NCBI GenBank assembly: GCA_025054835.1
Contig: JANWZQ010000006.1
Location: 37,060-101,059, forward strand
Length of the DNA: 64,000 nucleotides
Reading direction: 5' to 3'
Origin: Chthonomonadaceae bacterium
Lineage (GTDB): Bacteria > Armatimonadota > Chthonomonadetes > Chthonomonadales > Chthonomonadaceae
Made by a program: the position numbers and the translations under genes. Numbering within the stretch: the first letter of the stretch is position 1; every line of letters starts with the position of its first letter. This document shows positions 1-10,933 of the stretch, in pieces. A model generated the notes under the pieces. It was not told the DNA's origin and did no database searches. It saw nothing but the letters and a program-made list of their open reading frames with translations.

Positions 1-50
1 AGGATCCGGGAAGTGACGCGCCCGGACTGCTGAAGCGTGAGAGGGACAAC

Positions 51-929
51 TTGGAACACAGACTGAAGCTCGGTATTCCGAAAGGAAGCCTTCAGGAGGC
101 GACGTTCGCGCTGTTCAAAAAAGCTGGCTATGATTTCCGCATGAGTAGCGGACGATCGTATCATCCCGTTGTGGACGATCCAGAGCTGGATCCGTTGCTG
201 ATCCGCCCGCAGGAGATCCCGCGCTACGTGGAGCAGGGCATTCTGGACGCCGGATTGACCGGGAAAGACTGGATCGAGGACAACGGCTCGGATGTGCTGG
301 AGGTGGCCGAGTTCACCTACTCGAAAGCAACCCTGAACCCGATCCGGATCGTGCTGGCCGCTCCGAACGACTCTCCCATCGTTTCGGTGAAGGACCTGCA
401 ACACAGGCGGATTGCCACCGAGTACGTCCGCTTGACCGAGCGCTACCTGGCGCAGCATGGGGTGCAGGCGCACGTGGAGTTCTCCTGGGGGGCCTGCGAG
501 GTAAAAGTGCCGGACCTGGCCGATGCGATCGTGGTGAATACGGAGACGGGCAGCAGCCTGCGGGCACACAACCTGCGCGTGGTGGATACCCTGCTGGTGT
601 CCACCACGCGTCTGATAGTCAATCATGGGGCGTGGCAGAACGCATGGAAGCGCAACAAAATCGAGAACATCACCATGCTACTGCGAGGCGCTCTCAATGC
701 GGAACAGATGGTCGGCCTGAAAATGAACGTGGCCCGGGACCACCTGCAAGCCGTGATGGCGTTGTTACCGGCACTGAAGAATCCGACCATCGCCCCGCTC
801 TCCTCGCCGGACTGGGTGGCTCTCGAAATCATTGTCTCGGAGAAGGCAGTGCGGGACCTGTTGCCGCAGTTGAAACGGGCCGGAGCCGAGGGGATCGTGG
901 AGTACCCGTTGAACAAGGTGGTCTACTGA
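51..929 (+). CDS. hisG: ATP phosphoribosyltransferase, long form
   Basis: This 292-residue protein matches long-form HisG, which condenses ATP and PRPP in the first step of histidine synthesis. The N-terminus LKLGIPKGSL is the conserved start of the catalytic periplasmic-binding-protein-like fold. The segment DAIVVNTETGSSLRAHNL is the conserved PRPP-binding region. The length and the C-terminal region from about residue 215, ending IVEYPLNKVVY, fit the long form, whose extra ACT-like domain carries histidine feedback inhibition; the short form that needs HisZ is excluded. The start codon is TTG, with AGAGGGA about 6 bases upstream. No other his gene adjoins it; hisC lies about 50 kb away, so histidine genes are scattered here. 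Confidence 0.95.
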   Translation: MEHRLKLGIPKGSLQEATFALFKKAGYDFRMSSGRSYHPVVDDPELDPLLIRPQEIPRYVEQGILDAGLTGKDWIEDNGSDVLEVAEFTYSKATLNPIRIVLAAPNDSPIVSVKDLQHRRIATEYVRLTERYLAQHGVQAHVEFSWGACEVKVPDLADAIVVNTETGSSLRAHNLRVVDTLLVSTTRLIVNHGAWQNAWKRNKIENITMLLRGALNAEQMVGLKMNVARDHLQAVMALLPALKNPTIAPLSSPDWVALEIIVSEKAVRDLLPQLKRAGAEGIVEYPLNKVVY

Positions 930-1145
930 CAGGGGAGCAATCCCCGGGAGAGCTCTGTCGGGCCCGCATGTCTCCTTCAGAGCGGCATCGGAAGCACCGG
1001 CACCGGCGCAGCCCGCGGTGTGTCACGGGCGTGTTACGCTACTGTTCGGATTATTCAGAGACATACCGCCACGAGGGGGCGGTGCACTCTGCCGGGCGCA
1101 TCGTGGTACCGATGACAGTGAAATACGGGTAGGAGAGAACCCTGC

Positions 1146-4100
1146 TCACGGTGTGCCTTCCAGCTGTTTCAGTTTCTCCCGGGCGTCCGGGTCCTCAGGA
1201 TGGAGCTTCAGGGCCTCCCGGTAGTGGCCGGCGGCCTCGTTCTTCTTTCCCTGTCGGGCATAGATGTCTCCCAGGCGCACGCGAATGCTGGCGCGCACCG
1301 CTGGGGGGTAGGCGGTCTGGTTCATAAGCCGGACGTAGAGCGGGATGGCCTCCTGTTCCCGGTTGGCTGCTGTGAGCAGGCTGGCGAGTGCGGATGCGGC
1401 CGTGAAGTCGTCCGGGGCGATGCGGATGACCTCCTGGTACTGTTGTATGGCGTCTTCCGTCCGGTTCTGGCGCACGTAGCGCTCAGCCAGTTGCGTGCGG
1501 ATCAGGCGCAACTGATCCGGCGGGAGATCGGTGCGCGCAACGAGGCTCTCGAACAGGCGAGTGGCTTCATCGGGCTGCTGGTTCAGATCCAGCGCCTGAG
1601 CCAGCTGGGTGAAGGCGGTCAGGTCAGAAGGGTTGGCCTCTGCGATGCGCCGGTAGACGGCGACCGCCTCTGCATAGCGCTTGCGCTGGAGCAGGAGTGA
1701 GGCATAGTTCTCCTGAATGGCGCGCTCAGCAGGGTGTTTGCTCACCACGCCACGCAGGTAAGCCAGACCCTGCTCTTCCTGTTGCTGCCGGAGGTAGTAC
1801 TCCAGGATTACTGCCATGAGCGTGCGCCGGTGCGGGGCTTTTTCGAAGCGCGACTGCAGATAGGCCAGGTAGGCCTCCGGGCGCCCTTCTTCCATGTAGA
1901 TGCGCGCCAGGTCGGCGTAGGAGGCGTAGTCGTCGGGATTGCGTTCGAGAGCCGTTTCGTAGATGCGCCGGGCTTCTGCGTAGCGCTTCATACGGGTGAG
2001 AACGAACGCCTTACGGGACTCGGCCCATCGGGCAGCCGGATCAGCCTTCAACAGAGCGTTGTACGCGTCGAGGGCTTTCGCGTCGTTGCCTGCCTGCTCG
2101 TAGGTCTGCGCGAGCGGAGAGAGGACACGGGGGTCGCCGGGCTTCAGCTTTGCCAGCGCCTCGTATTCGGCCAGCGCTTTATCCAGCAAACCCTTCCGGC
2201 GATACAGTTCCGCGGCTTCCGATCGATACCCGACCGGGTCTTTGCTGCGCTCTGCTCCTTTACGATAAGCGCCCACTGCCTGCTCGATCCGGTCCAACGA
2301 CGCGTACAGGCGGGCCAGATCGGCATAGGGACCGGGATCATCCGGGTAGGCCTCGGCCAGCGCGAGGTACTCTTTCTCCGCCAGATCAGGCTTGCCTGCC
2401 TTCTCATAGGCGAGTGCCAGTGCCCGGTAGGCCGCAGCGCTGGCAGGCTTACCGCGGCGCGCGGCAATGGTGGCCTCCAGCGTTCTGGCCTGCGTCCACC
2501 AGAGAATGGCCTCATCCCATTTGCCCTCGCTCTGCTTCAGCTGGGCGAGGCCTCGCAGGGCCTCCAATCGGTTGTTCTCCGCTGTGGCAACGGCTGCTGC
2601 TTTCTCATCCGGGTTCTTGATGCTGCGCCCGGTGATGTCCAGATCCAGGACGGCTTTGAATTGTGCCTCGGCCTCTGCGTTGTTCTTCATGAGCGCCAGG
2701 TTCTGCGCGATGGCGAGCATTGCAGTACCGTCACCGGGATGGCGCTTCAACCATTCTCGCCACTCCGCGTTGGCCTCCTCATATCGCGCCTGCGACTGCA
2801 GGATGTCGGCCACCTGAATGTAGGACTCCATGTCGTCTGGCTTCCGCTTGCGGTACTCTTTCCAGACGGTCACCACGGCATCCGGCTTGCGTTGCATCAC
2901 GTGGAAGCGAGCCAGCTGTCGGTAGGCCGTGATGTCGTCCGGGTTAGCGGCAACGCGCTTGCGGAAGAGCGCAACGCCCTCTTCAAACCGGCCCATGCGC
3001 TCGTACAGGACCGCGATGCTCTCCTGGATGGTCCGATCTCCCGGGGCCATTTGCATGGCCTGCTGGAAATGTTTCTCGGCCTGCGCGTAGGCGGCTTTCT
3101 GTTGCTGTGGATCACGGAGAGTGGCGGCCTCGAGCGTTTCGTTCAGGGCAAGGCTCGCCAGTACCCGTGCATCCTTTGGCAGGAGCCTGGCTGCGGCGGC
3201 GTAATGCAGTTTTGCTGCTGTATGGTTGTTGATGGTCGTGTAGAGCCTGCCCAGGCTCACGCGGGCTGTAGGCTCATCGGGCCGGATCTGTACGAAGGTG
3301 AGCCACGTCGAGATCGCGTCCTGCGTGTGGCCCAGCTGTTCCTCCAGACGGGCGCGCTGGTACAGGGCGTTGAGGTTCCGCGGTTCCAGGCGCAGGGCTG
3401 CCCGATAGGCTTCCAGAGCACCCGGGTAGTCCTTGATCTCCTGACGGGCTGCGGCGATGAACAGATAAGCCACGACCATGCGAGGGTTGAGCTGTCGGGC
3501 CTTCTGCGCGGCCTCGATCGCCTGATCCCACTTCTTCTGGCGCCCCAGCGCGAGGGCGAGATTGAAATGTGCCTGCGCGTTGTCCGGTGCGAGACGGGCC
3601 GCCTGTGCGAACGCCTTCGCAGCGCCGGCCGGATCTCCCGTGTGCAGGGCAATGGTGCCGAGCGCGAAATGAGCGGGTGCAGCGACAATCGGAGGGGGAT
3701 TGTTCCGGAGTGCGCGTTGCGCCCACTGTCGGGATTCTGCGTAGCGACGTCTGTCGGCGAGGAGCAGCGCCAGCTGTGCCATACCAAAAGCGTTGGAGGA
3801 GTCGAGTTGCACGCTCTGACGCAATGCACGCTCCTGCGCCGTCACATCCCCCTTGAACTGGTAGAGTTGCGCCAGGTTCTGGTAGGCGAACGCGCGCGTG
3901 GGTGGCGCAATGCCCGCCGGCTCTGCCAGTTTCAGAAACTCCCGATAGGCAGCGATCGCCGCATCGACTTTTTTCTCCCGGTGCAATTTCACGGCGCGTT
4001 GATACTGCGCCACTGCCTTCTGCATGGCAGGGGACAGGACCGTTCGGGGGGGAGTGTTCCCGGAGGGGGGCGATGATGCGGATTGGGCCTGCAGACCCGT

Positions 4101-4166
4101 CGGCGCTCCTACCAGCGCCCAGAGTGCGAGAAGGCCTGCGGCGGGGCGCGCCCACGCTTCTTGCAT
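1146..4166 (-). CDS. Long exported tetratricopeptide-repeat protein
   Basis: About 1006 residues form an N-terminal signal peptide (hydrophobic stretch LLALWALVGA, then LQAQSAS as a likely cleavage region) followed almost entirely by TPR units of about 34 residues. Repeat hallmarks such as A-x-A-x-x-x-P-x-N/D recur more than twenty times. TPR solenoids are protein-binding scaffolds, so this is probably a periplasmic or outer-membrane-associated scaffold. I chose ATG at 4166 because AAAGAGG lies 5 bases upstream; a GTG at 4190 and an ATG at 4184 are in frame but lack a ribosome site. A good sigma-70 promoter lies just upstream. No catalytic domain is visible. It could serve secretion or polysaccharide export, but nothing nearby proves that. 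Confidence 0.85.
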   Translation of the reverse strand: MQEAWARPAAGLLALWALVGAPTGLQAQSASSPPSGNTPPRTVLSPAMQKAVAQYQRAVKLHREKKVDAAIAAYREFLKLAEPAGIAPPTRAFAYQNLAQLYQFKGDVTAQERALRQSVQLDSSNAFGMAQLALLLADRRRYAESRQWAQRALRNNPPPIVAAPAHFALGTIALHTGDPAGAAKAFAQAARLAPDNAQAHFNLALALGRQKKWDQAIEAAQKARQLNPRMVVAYLFIAAARQEIKDYPGALEAYRAALRLEPRNLNALYQRARLEEQLGHTQDAISTWLTFVQIRPDEPTARVSLGRLYTTINNHTAAKLHYAAAARLLPKDARVLASLALNETLEAATLRDPQQQKAAYAQAEKHFQQAMQMAPGDRTIQESIAVLYERMGRFEEGVALFRKRVAANPDDITAYRQLARFHVMQRKPDAVVTVWKEYRKRKPDDMESYIQVADILQSQARYEEANAEWREWLKRHPGDGTAMLAIAQNLALMKNNAEAEAQFKAVLDLDITGRSIKNPDEKAAAVATAENNRLEALRGLAQLKQSEGKWDEAILWWTQARTLEATIAARRGKPASAAAYRALALAYEKAGKPDLAEKEYLALAEAYPDDPGPYADLARLYASLDRIEQAVGAYRKGAERSKDPVGYRSEAAELYRRKGLLDKALAEYEALAKLKPGDPRVLSPLAQTYEQAGNDAKALDAYNALLKADPAARWAESRKAFVLTRMKRYAEARRIYETALERNPDDYASYADLARIYMEEGRPEAYLAYLQSRFEKAPHRRTLMAVILEYYLRQQQEEQGLAYLRGVVSKHPAERAIQENYASLLLQRKRYAEAVAVYRRIAEANPSDLTAFTQLAQALDLNQQPDEATRLFESLVARTDLPPDQLRLIRTQLAERYVRQNRTEDAIQQYQEVIRIAPDDFTAASALASLLTAANREQEAIPLYVRLMNQTAYPPAVRASIRVRLGDIYARQGKKNEAAGHYREALKLHPEDPDAREKLKQLEGTP

Positions 4167-4249
4167 CGGAACCTCTTTTCTCATGGACACCAGATCCTGC
4201 TTCCCGAGAACTGTTGTTCGATTACGGGTCCGGAGAGCGCAGTCGCTCC

Positions 4250-4279
4250 ATTGTATCGAAAGACGTTATAGAAAGTCAA
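4250..4279 (-). promoter_or_regulatory. Sigma-70-like promoter for the long TPR gene
   Basis: Reading the minus strand, a -35 TTGACT (4279-4274) and a -10 TACAAT (4255-4250) are separated by 18 bases. Transcription would start near 4243, about 75 bases before the chosen ATG at 4166. Confidence 0.6.
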
Positions 4280-4462
4280 GTTGTACCCGGGAGTGGGGAG
4301 CAGTGCCAGACGTCCCGGGAGCGGGTATAACATCACCCTGAGAACTGGCCGAGGGGGGCGACACAGGGGATGTCCGGAACATGCCGAAGATTAAGTAAAA
4401 GAAGAGGATCAGGAAACCGGGATATGTGACGGCAGTTCCCGGGGAGTAGGGGAGCGAGAAGT

Positions 4463-5419
4463 ATGCGGCTGGTCGTGATCACCGGGCTTTCTGGAGCTGG
4501 CAAGACCTTCGCCCTGCACAGTTTCGAGGACGCCGGCTACTACGCGGTGGACAACCTGCCCCCACGCCTGCTGCCGTCGCTGGCGGAGTACTGTCGGGAA
4601 GCCGGCCATGGGAAAGCTGCTGTGGTGGTTGATGCGCGTGCCGGGGTGGCGTTCCGGCAGTTGCCTGTCGTGTTGCAGGAGATGCAACGTTCCGGTGACA
4701 CAACAGAGCTGCTGTTTCTCGACGCCACAGATGAGATCCTGATCCGACGATACAAGGAGACGCGCAGGCCACACCCGTTGCTGACAGAGCAGACGGAGGG
4801 CGGGATACAGGGCGCCATTCATGCTGAGCGCACGATCATGCAGATCGCACGTGCACTGGCCGATCGTGTGCTGGATACCTCCACGTTGACGGTATCGCAA
4901 CTACGGGAGGTAATCCATGTCGCCTACGCGGGAGAGCCCCGGCCCGGGATGCTGATCACGATCACCTCGTTCGGTTTCAAGCACGGGGTTCCGGGGGATG
5001 CCGATCTGGTGTTCGATGTGCGCTTTCTGGTCAATCCCCACTACGTGCCGGAGCTCCGGTCCCGTGATGGGCGCGATCCGGAGGTCGCGACCTACGTGCA
5101 CGCAGACCCGCGAACCCGCGCATTTCAGGACCGGATGACCGACCTGATACGATTTGCGCTCCCGCAGTACCAGCAGGAGGGAAAGGCGTATGTGAACATC
5201 GCCATCGGCTGTACCGGTGGCAAACACCGCTCGGTTGTGCTGGCGGAGGATCTAGCCACCCTGTTGCGTCAGGAGCGCTACCGGGTGGTCGTGCTGCACC
5301 GCGATGTGGAGCGTGAGCGTGCGCAGGCCGATGCCGAACTGGGCCGGGAAGCCGAAGAGGATACACTGGCGTTGCGCGCTGGATCGGAGTGGGCGCCCGA
5401 TGCAATGGAGGCATCATGA
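4463..5419 (+). CDS. rapZ: RNase adapter protein RapZ (YvcJ family nucleotide-binding protein)
   Basis: This 318-residue protein has the Walker A motif GLSGAGKT near residues 8-15, followed by ALHSFEDAGYYAVDNLPP, which is typical of the RapZ/YvcJ family. The C-terminal domain carries the hallmark GCTGGKHRSV. In E. coli RapZ senses glucosamine-6-phosphate and guides RNase E to the small RNA GlmZ. In Firmicutes YvcJ is a P-loop NTP hydrolase linked to competence and envelope metabolism. The role here is inferred from the family only. Its stop overlaps the yvcK start as ATGA, so the two are translationally coupled. The C-terminal tail is somewhat longer than in E. coli (284 aa). Confidence 0.93.
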   Translation: MRLVVITGLSGAGKTFALHSFEDAGYYAVDNLPPRLLPSLAEYCREAGHGKAAVVVDARAGVAFRQLPVVLQEMQRSGDTTELLFLDATDEILIRRYKETRRPHPLLTEQTEGGIQGAIHAERTIMQIARALADRVLDTSTLTVSQLREVIHVAYAGEPRPGMLITITSFGFKHGVPGDADLVFDVRFLVNPHYVPELRSRDGRDPEVATYVHADPRTRAFQDRMTDLIRFALPQYQQEGKAYVNIAIGCTGGKHRSVVLAEDLATLLRQERYRVVVLHRDVERERAQADAELGREAEEDTLALRAGSEWAPDAMEAS

Positions 5420-6816
5420 GACACGCGTACGTCAAATGGCTCTACCCGGGCATGCGCGTTAAGCGCTGGATTGCGCTGGGCGCTCTGGGACTGGGGCTGC
5501 TGTTGCTGGGCGTCGGGATCCGCAGTCAAACATACCTGCCCGGGGAAGAGCCCCCTCTGATCCGGGCAGCCCGGTGGACTACCGCCAATGTGTACCTGGG
5601 AATGCCTCCTTTCACTATGGGACTGGCGTTCTCCATCGGGGGAGCGTTACTGGGGACGTTCGCCTTCATACGATTGCTGCACTCACTGGTCAGCGCATTG
5701 CGCCCGGATATGTCTGCAGAAGAGCTGGCGGACGAGATCTATGCGCGCCGGCGTCTGGCACAGGGGCGCAGGATCGTGGTGATCGGCGGGGGCACAGGCC
5801 TCTCCACATTGCTGCGGGGCCTGAAGCAGTACTCCAGTAACCTGACCGCAGTCGTGACCGTAGCGGACGATGGCGGGTCTTCCGGCAAGCTCAAAAGGCA
5901 GCTGAACATCCTGCCGCCGGGCGATATCCGCAACTGTCTGGTAGCGCTGGCAGACGCGGAACCACAGATGACCGAGCTCTTCCAGTACCGTTTTCGTAAC
6001 GCGGTAGGTCCGCGCAACGGCGCAGTCGCAACTGTACCGACCCCGGTTGCTGTGGGCGCTAGCGGAGGAGCGGCTGGCGTACCGGAGCGCGTGGACGTGA
6101 TGGAAAGCTACGGGGAGGGATTGCGTGATCACGCCTTCGGCAATCTGCTGATCGCTGCCATGTGCGCCATCAATGGCGGCGACTTTGAGCGCGCTGTGCT
6201 GGAGACCAGCCGCGTACTGAACGTGCGTGGGCGGGTACTGCCATCGACAGTGGCGCATGTACGGCTGAAGGCCGAGATGGAAGACGGTTCCATTCTGGAG
6301 GGCGAGACGACCATTGCCGAATCGCCATTGAAGATCCGACGGGTGATGCTCGATCCGCCCGATGCGCCTCCAGTGGAGGACGTGCTGGAGGCGATTGCGC
6401 AGGCGGATATCATTGTTCTGGGCCCCGGCAGTGTGTTCACCAGCATCCTCCCCAATCTGCTGGTGCAGGGCATCGTGGACGCTATCCATCGTTCCCGGGC
6501 CCGGAAAGTGTACGTGTGCAACGTAATGACCCAGCCGGGAGAAACCGATGGCTTCACTGCCTGCGACCACGTCGCTGCGATCGAACGTCACGTGGACCGG
6601 CGCATCTTCGAGTACGTGCTGGTCAACACCGGGCAACCGGGCCCGGAACTGCTGGAGAAGTACCGGAAGTCCGGTTCCGTTCTGGTCGAACCAGATACCG
6701 ACCGGATCAAGCGCGCAGGCTATCGGCCGATCACCGGGAACTTCATCAACGAAACCGACGTGGTGCGCCACAACGCGCACCGGCTTGCAGAGGCCATTAT
6801 CAGACTGCTGGACTGA
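5416..6816 (+). CDS. yvcK: YvcK/CofD-like gluconeogenesis factor with N-terminal membrane anchor
   Basis: About 466 residues. The C-terminal domain starts at VVIGGGTGLSTLLRGLKQ and continues into VTVADDGGSSG, the signature of the CofD/YvcK fold that binds nucleotide-sugars such as UDP-GlcNAc. The first ~100 residues contain two hydrophobic helices (ALGALGLGLLLLGVGI and a second around GLAFSIGGALLGTFAF), so the protein is probably membrane-attached. Such N-terminal extensions are known in some YvcK proteins. ATG 5416 was chosen because it follows GGAGG and overlaps the rapZ stop. B. subtilis YvcK is needed for growth on gluconeogenic carbon and for cell shape. The usual third neighbour whiA is absent; the next gene converges from the other strand with a 2-base gap. 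Confidence 0.92.
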   Translation: MRHAYVKWLYPGMRVKRWIALGALGLGLLLLGVGIRSQTYLPGEEPPLIRAARWTTANVYLGMPPFTMGLAFSIGGALLGTFAFIRLLHSLVSALRPDMSAEELADEIYARRRLAQGRRIVVIGGGTGLSTLLRGLKQYSSNLTAVVTVADDGGSSGKLKRQLNILPPGDIRNCLVALADAEPQMTELFQYRFRNAVGPRNGAVATVPTPVAVGASGGAAGVPERVDVMESYGEGLRDHAFGNLLIAAMCAINGGDFERAVLETSRVLNVRGRVLPSTVAHVRLKAEMEDGSILEGETTIAESPLKIRRVMLDPPDAPPVEDVLEAIAQADIIVLGPGSVFTSILPNLLVQGIVDAIHRSRARKVYVCNVMTQPGETDGFTACDHVAAIERHVDRRIFEYVLVNTGQPGPELLEKYRKSGSVLVEPDTDRIKRAGYRPITGNFINETDVVRHNAHRLAEAIIRLLD

Positions 6817-6818
6817 CG

Positions 6819-7970
6819 CTACCGGCGCAGATGAGCCACGATCTCGCCAAAGATTGCGGCTACCTGCGCGCATTCGGCCCCGGTCGTTCCCCGACCGAGC
6901 GTGAAGCGCACGCCGCTTGCGGCCAGATCGTCGGGCAGACCAATGGCCCTGAGGACGTGTGAGGGCTCAATAGAGCCTGAAGAACAGGCCGACCCTGATG
7001 AGGCAGCCACGCCACGCAGGTCGAGGTTCATCAACAGGGTGGGGCCTTCCACGCCCTCCACGGACACGTTGACGTTGTTGGGCAACCGGAGCCGGGGATG
7101 CCCGTTCAGGTGTACACCGGGGGCTGCATCACGGAGAGCGGCGATGAACCTGTCGCGCAGTGCCTCCATGCGGGTTGCGTCTGCCGCCCGGCGTTCCCGC
7201 GCCAGCTCTGCGGCTCTACCAAAGCCGACCAGAGCGGGTAGATTCTCAGTGCCGGCACGCTTCTCTCGCTCCTGCGTGCCCCCATGCAGGATCGGGGCAA
7301 CCTTCAGTCCCTGCCGGATGAACAACGCCCCGGCGCCCTTGGGACCGTACATCTTGTGCGCGCAGAGCGACAGCAGATCGCATTCCAGCGCGCGCACGTC
7401 CACCGGTAACATGCCGGCGGTCTGCACAGCGTCCGTGTGGAAAAGAGCGCCGCGCTCGTGCGCGATCCGGGCGATTTCGCGGATGGGCTGGATCGTACCG
7501 ATCTCATTGCTGGCATGCATCACCGAGACCAGCGCGGTGCGATCGGTGATGGCGCGGGCCACGTCGTCCGGCGATACCAGTCCCTGAGAGTCCACCGGCA
7601 CGATCGTTACCGTGTAGCCCTGCGTCTGCAGGAAGCGCGCGCAGTGCAGCACGGCGTGATGCTCGATCGCTGTGGTGACGAAATGGTTGCGCTCCGGGGG
7701 AGCAGCCCGGAGGGTGCCAAGGATCGCGAGGTTGTCCGCCTCGGTGCCACTTCCCGTGAAGTAAACCTCGGAGAACTCGGCGTTCAGGAGCGCAGCGACC
7801 TTCTCTCGCGCAGCATCCAGCGCGGCGCGCGCCTCGCGACCGAACCGATGAATGCTGGAGGGGTTCCCGAAGGAAGCCTCACCGTTCAGATAGGGAAGCA
7901 TGGCGGCCACGACCTCCGGGTCCACAGGAGTCGTGGCAGCATGATCCATGTAAATCCATTGCGTACTCAT
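6819..7970 (-). CDS. Cysteine desulfurase (NifS/IscS family)
   Basis: This 383-residue PLP enzyme takes sulfur from cysteine for Fe-S clusters or thio-modified tRNA. The start MSTQWIYMDHAATTPV is typical of the group. The PLP lysine lies in CAHKMYGPKG, with the upstream HTDAVQ binding the cofactor. The catalytic cysteine lies in SGSACSSGS, and the short ACSSGS loop resembles NifS/IscS proteins. HGGTQE and RAGTEN are also conserved. No iscU, iscR or mnmA lies beside it, so I give no specific symbol. No Shine-Dalgarno sequence precedes the ATG; a -10-like TATAAC lies 6 bases upstream, which suggests a leaderless transcript. Confidence 0.92.
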   Translation of the reverse strand: MSTQWIYMDHAATTPVDPEVVAAMLPYLNGEASFGNPSSIHRFGREARAALDAAREKVAALLNAEFSEVYFTGSGTEADNLAILGTLRAAPPERNHFVTTAIEHHAVLHCARFLQTQGYTVTIVPVDSQGLVSPDDVARAITDRTALVSVMHASNEIGTIQPIREIARIAHERGALFHTDAVQTAGMLPVDVRALECDLLSLCAHKMYGPKGAGALFIRQGLKVAPILHGGTQEREKRAGTENLPALVGFGRAAELARERRAADATRMEALRDRFIAALRDAAPGVHLNGHPRLRLPNNVNVSVEGVEGPTLLMNLDLRGVAASSGSACSSGSIEPSHVLRAIGLPDDLAASGVRFTLGRGTTGAECAQVAAIFGEIVAHLRR

Positions 7971-7976
7971 ACGTCT

Positions 7977-7982
7977 GTTATA
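7977..7982 (-). promoter_or_regulatory. -10-like element immediately before the cysteine desulfurase start
   Basis: The minus strand reads TATAAC, six bases, then ATG. That spacing would start the transcript at or next to the A of the start codon. No clear -35 is visible, so this is tentative. Confidence 0.3.
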
Positions 7983-8072
7983 CGTGCAAGCGTGCCGAAC
8001 ATGCGGCCGTTGTCCGCATAAAGGCCTGCCGGCAGACAGTGCGCTCGAACAGCAGGGGGATCAGGAACAGGA

Positions 8073-9913
<1,841 letters not shown>

Positions 9914-9922
9914 GGAACATGC

Positions 9923-10933
9923 ATGAGCGAACAGAACAGTCGCGATGCAGCAGTAACACGTGTTCTCATCACAGGCGCCGGGGGCTTCGTGGGCCGGCAC
10001 CTGCTGCGGCATCTCCTGGCACTGCAGGAGCCTGTTGAGATCACAGCAACCGTAGCGCCCGGGGGAGCCACAGACCTCGATCTCTCTGCGTTCCTGCCCG
10101 CAGATCGAACACGCCCCGCCCCCATAGCAGTACGGGAGCTCGACATCCGGGATGCCCCCGCCGTCGCGCAGGTCCTGATCGATGCACAACCGGATCAGAT
10201 CTATCATCTGGCGGCGCGCGCGTCCGGGGCCGAAACAGATCGGGAGACGATATTTGCGGTGAACGTGGAGGGCACACGCAACGTGCTGGAGGCCGCGGCC
10301 CGGCTCTCTCCGTTTCCCCGGGTTCTGGTTGTCAGCACCGGCTACGTTTACGGGGAGACCGACCCGCAACGCCCGGCACGAGAGACCGATCCCATCGGCC
10401 CGTTGTGGAAGTACGGCCCCTACACAGACAGCAAGATTGAAATGGAGTCGGTGGCGCGCTCCTACAGAGGGTTCGTGCTGATCGCGCGCCCCTTCGCGCA
10501 CACCGGGCCAGAGCAACAACCGCGTTTCGCCGTTCCCTCGTTCGCACGACAGCTGGCGCGGATCGAACGCGGATTGGATCCCCCGGAGATCCCTGTAGGC
10601 AATCTGGATGTGCAACGCGATCTGCTGGACGTGCGCGATGTGGTGCGCGCCTACCAGCTGATGATGCGGCACGGCAGCCCCGGTGAGATCTACAATGTGG
10701 CGCTGGGAAGTCCCATCCGTATGGCAGACGCGCTGGACTACCTGCGCGCGCTCTGCAATACGTCAACCCGGGTACGGGTGGACACAGAGCGCCTGCGCCC
10801 CACCGATATCCTCTGCTCGACGGGCGACCCGTTCGCCCTGCGCGCACGGACCGGATGGCAACCGCACTACACTCTGCAGGACACCCTGCGCGACACGCTC
10901 AACTACTGGCGTCAGATCGTTGCGCTGTGCTGA
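9923..10933 (+). CDS. rmd: NAD-dependent epimerase/reductase, probably GDP-6-deoxy-D-mannose reductase
   Basis: This 336-residue extended SDR has the Rossmann motif GAGGFVGRHL (about residues 18-27). Its catalytic set is serine in VVSTGYVYGE and Y-x-x-x-K in PYTDSKIEME. The motif RPFAHTGPEQQPRFAVPSFA resembles the Rmd group, which reduces the Gmd product to GDP-D-rhamnose. The position directly after gmd supports this. Fcl (GDP-L-fucose synthase) is an alternative, but that family has different motifs. The last 35 bases overlap the 3' end of the convergent antiporter gene. The symbol is an inference from family and context. Confidence 0.8.
   Translation: MSEQNSRDAAVTRVLITGAGGFVGRHLLRHLLALQEPVEITATVAPGGATDLDLSAFLPADRTRPAPIAVRELDIRDAPAVAQVLIDAQPDQIYHLAARASGAETDRETIFAVNVEGTRNVLEAAARLSPFPRVLVVSTGYVYGETDPQRPARETDPIGPLWKYGPYTDSKIEMESVARSYRGFVLIARPFAHTGPEQQPRFAVPSFARQLARIERGLDPPEIPVGNLDVQRDLLDVRDVVRAYQLMMRHGSPGEIYNVALGSPIRMADALDYLRALCNTSTRVRVDTERLRPTDILCSTGDPFALRARTGWQPHYTLQDTLRDTLNYWRQIVALC

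Noticed and set aside
1065..1083. Six-base hairpin ACCGCC/GGCGGT in the hisG-TPR gap
   Set aside because: No T run follows on either strand and the stem is short; not supported as a terminator.
1734..4076. A 780-codon frame antisense to the long TPR gene
   Set aside because: It mirrors the repeats of the real gene, and its product shows repeated low-complexity Leu/Val/Gly sequence without a domain.
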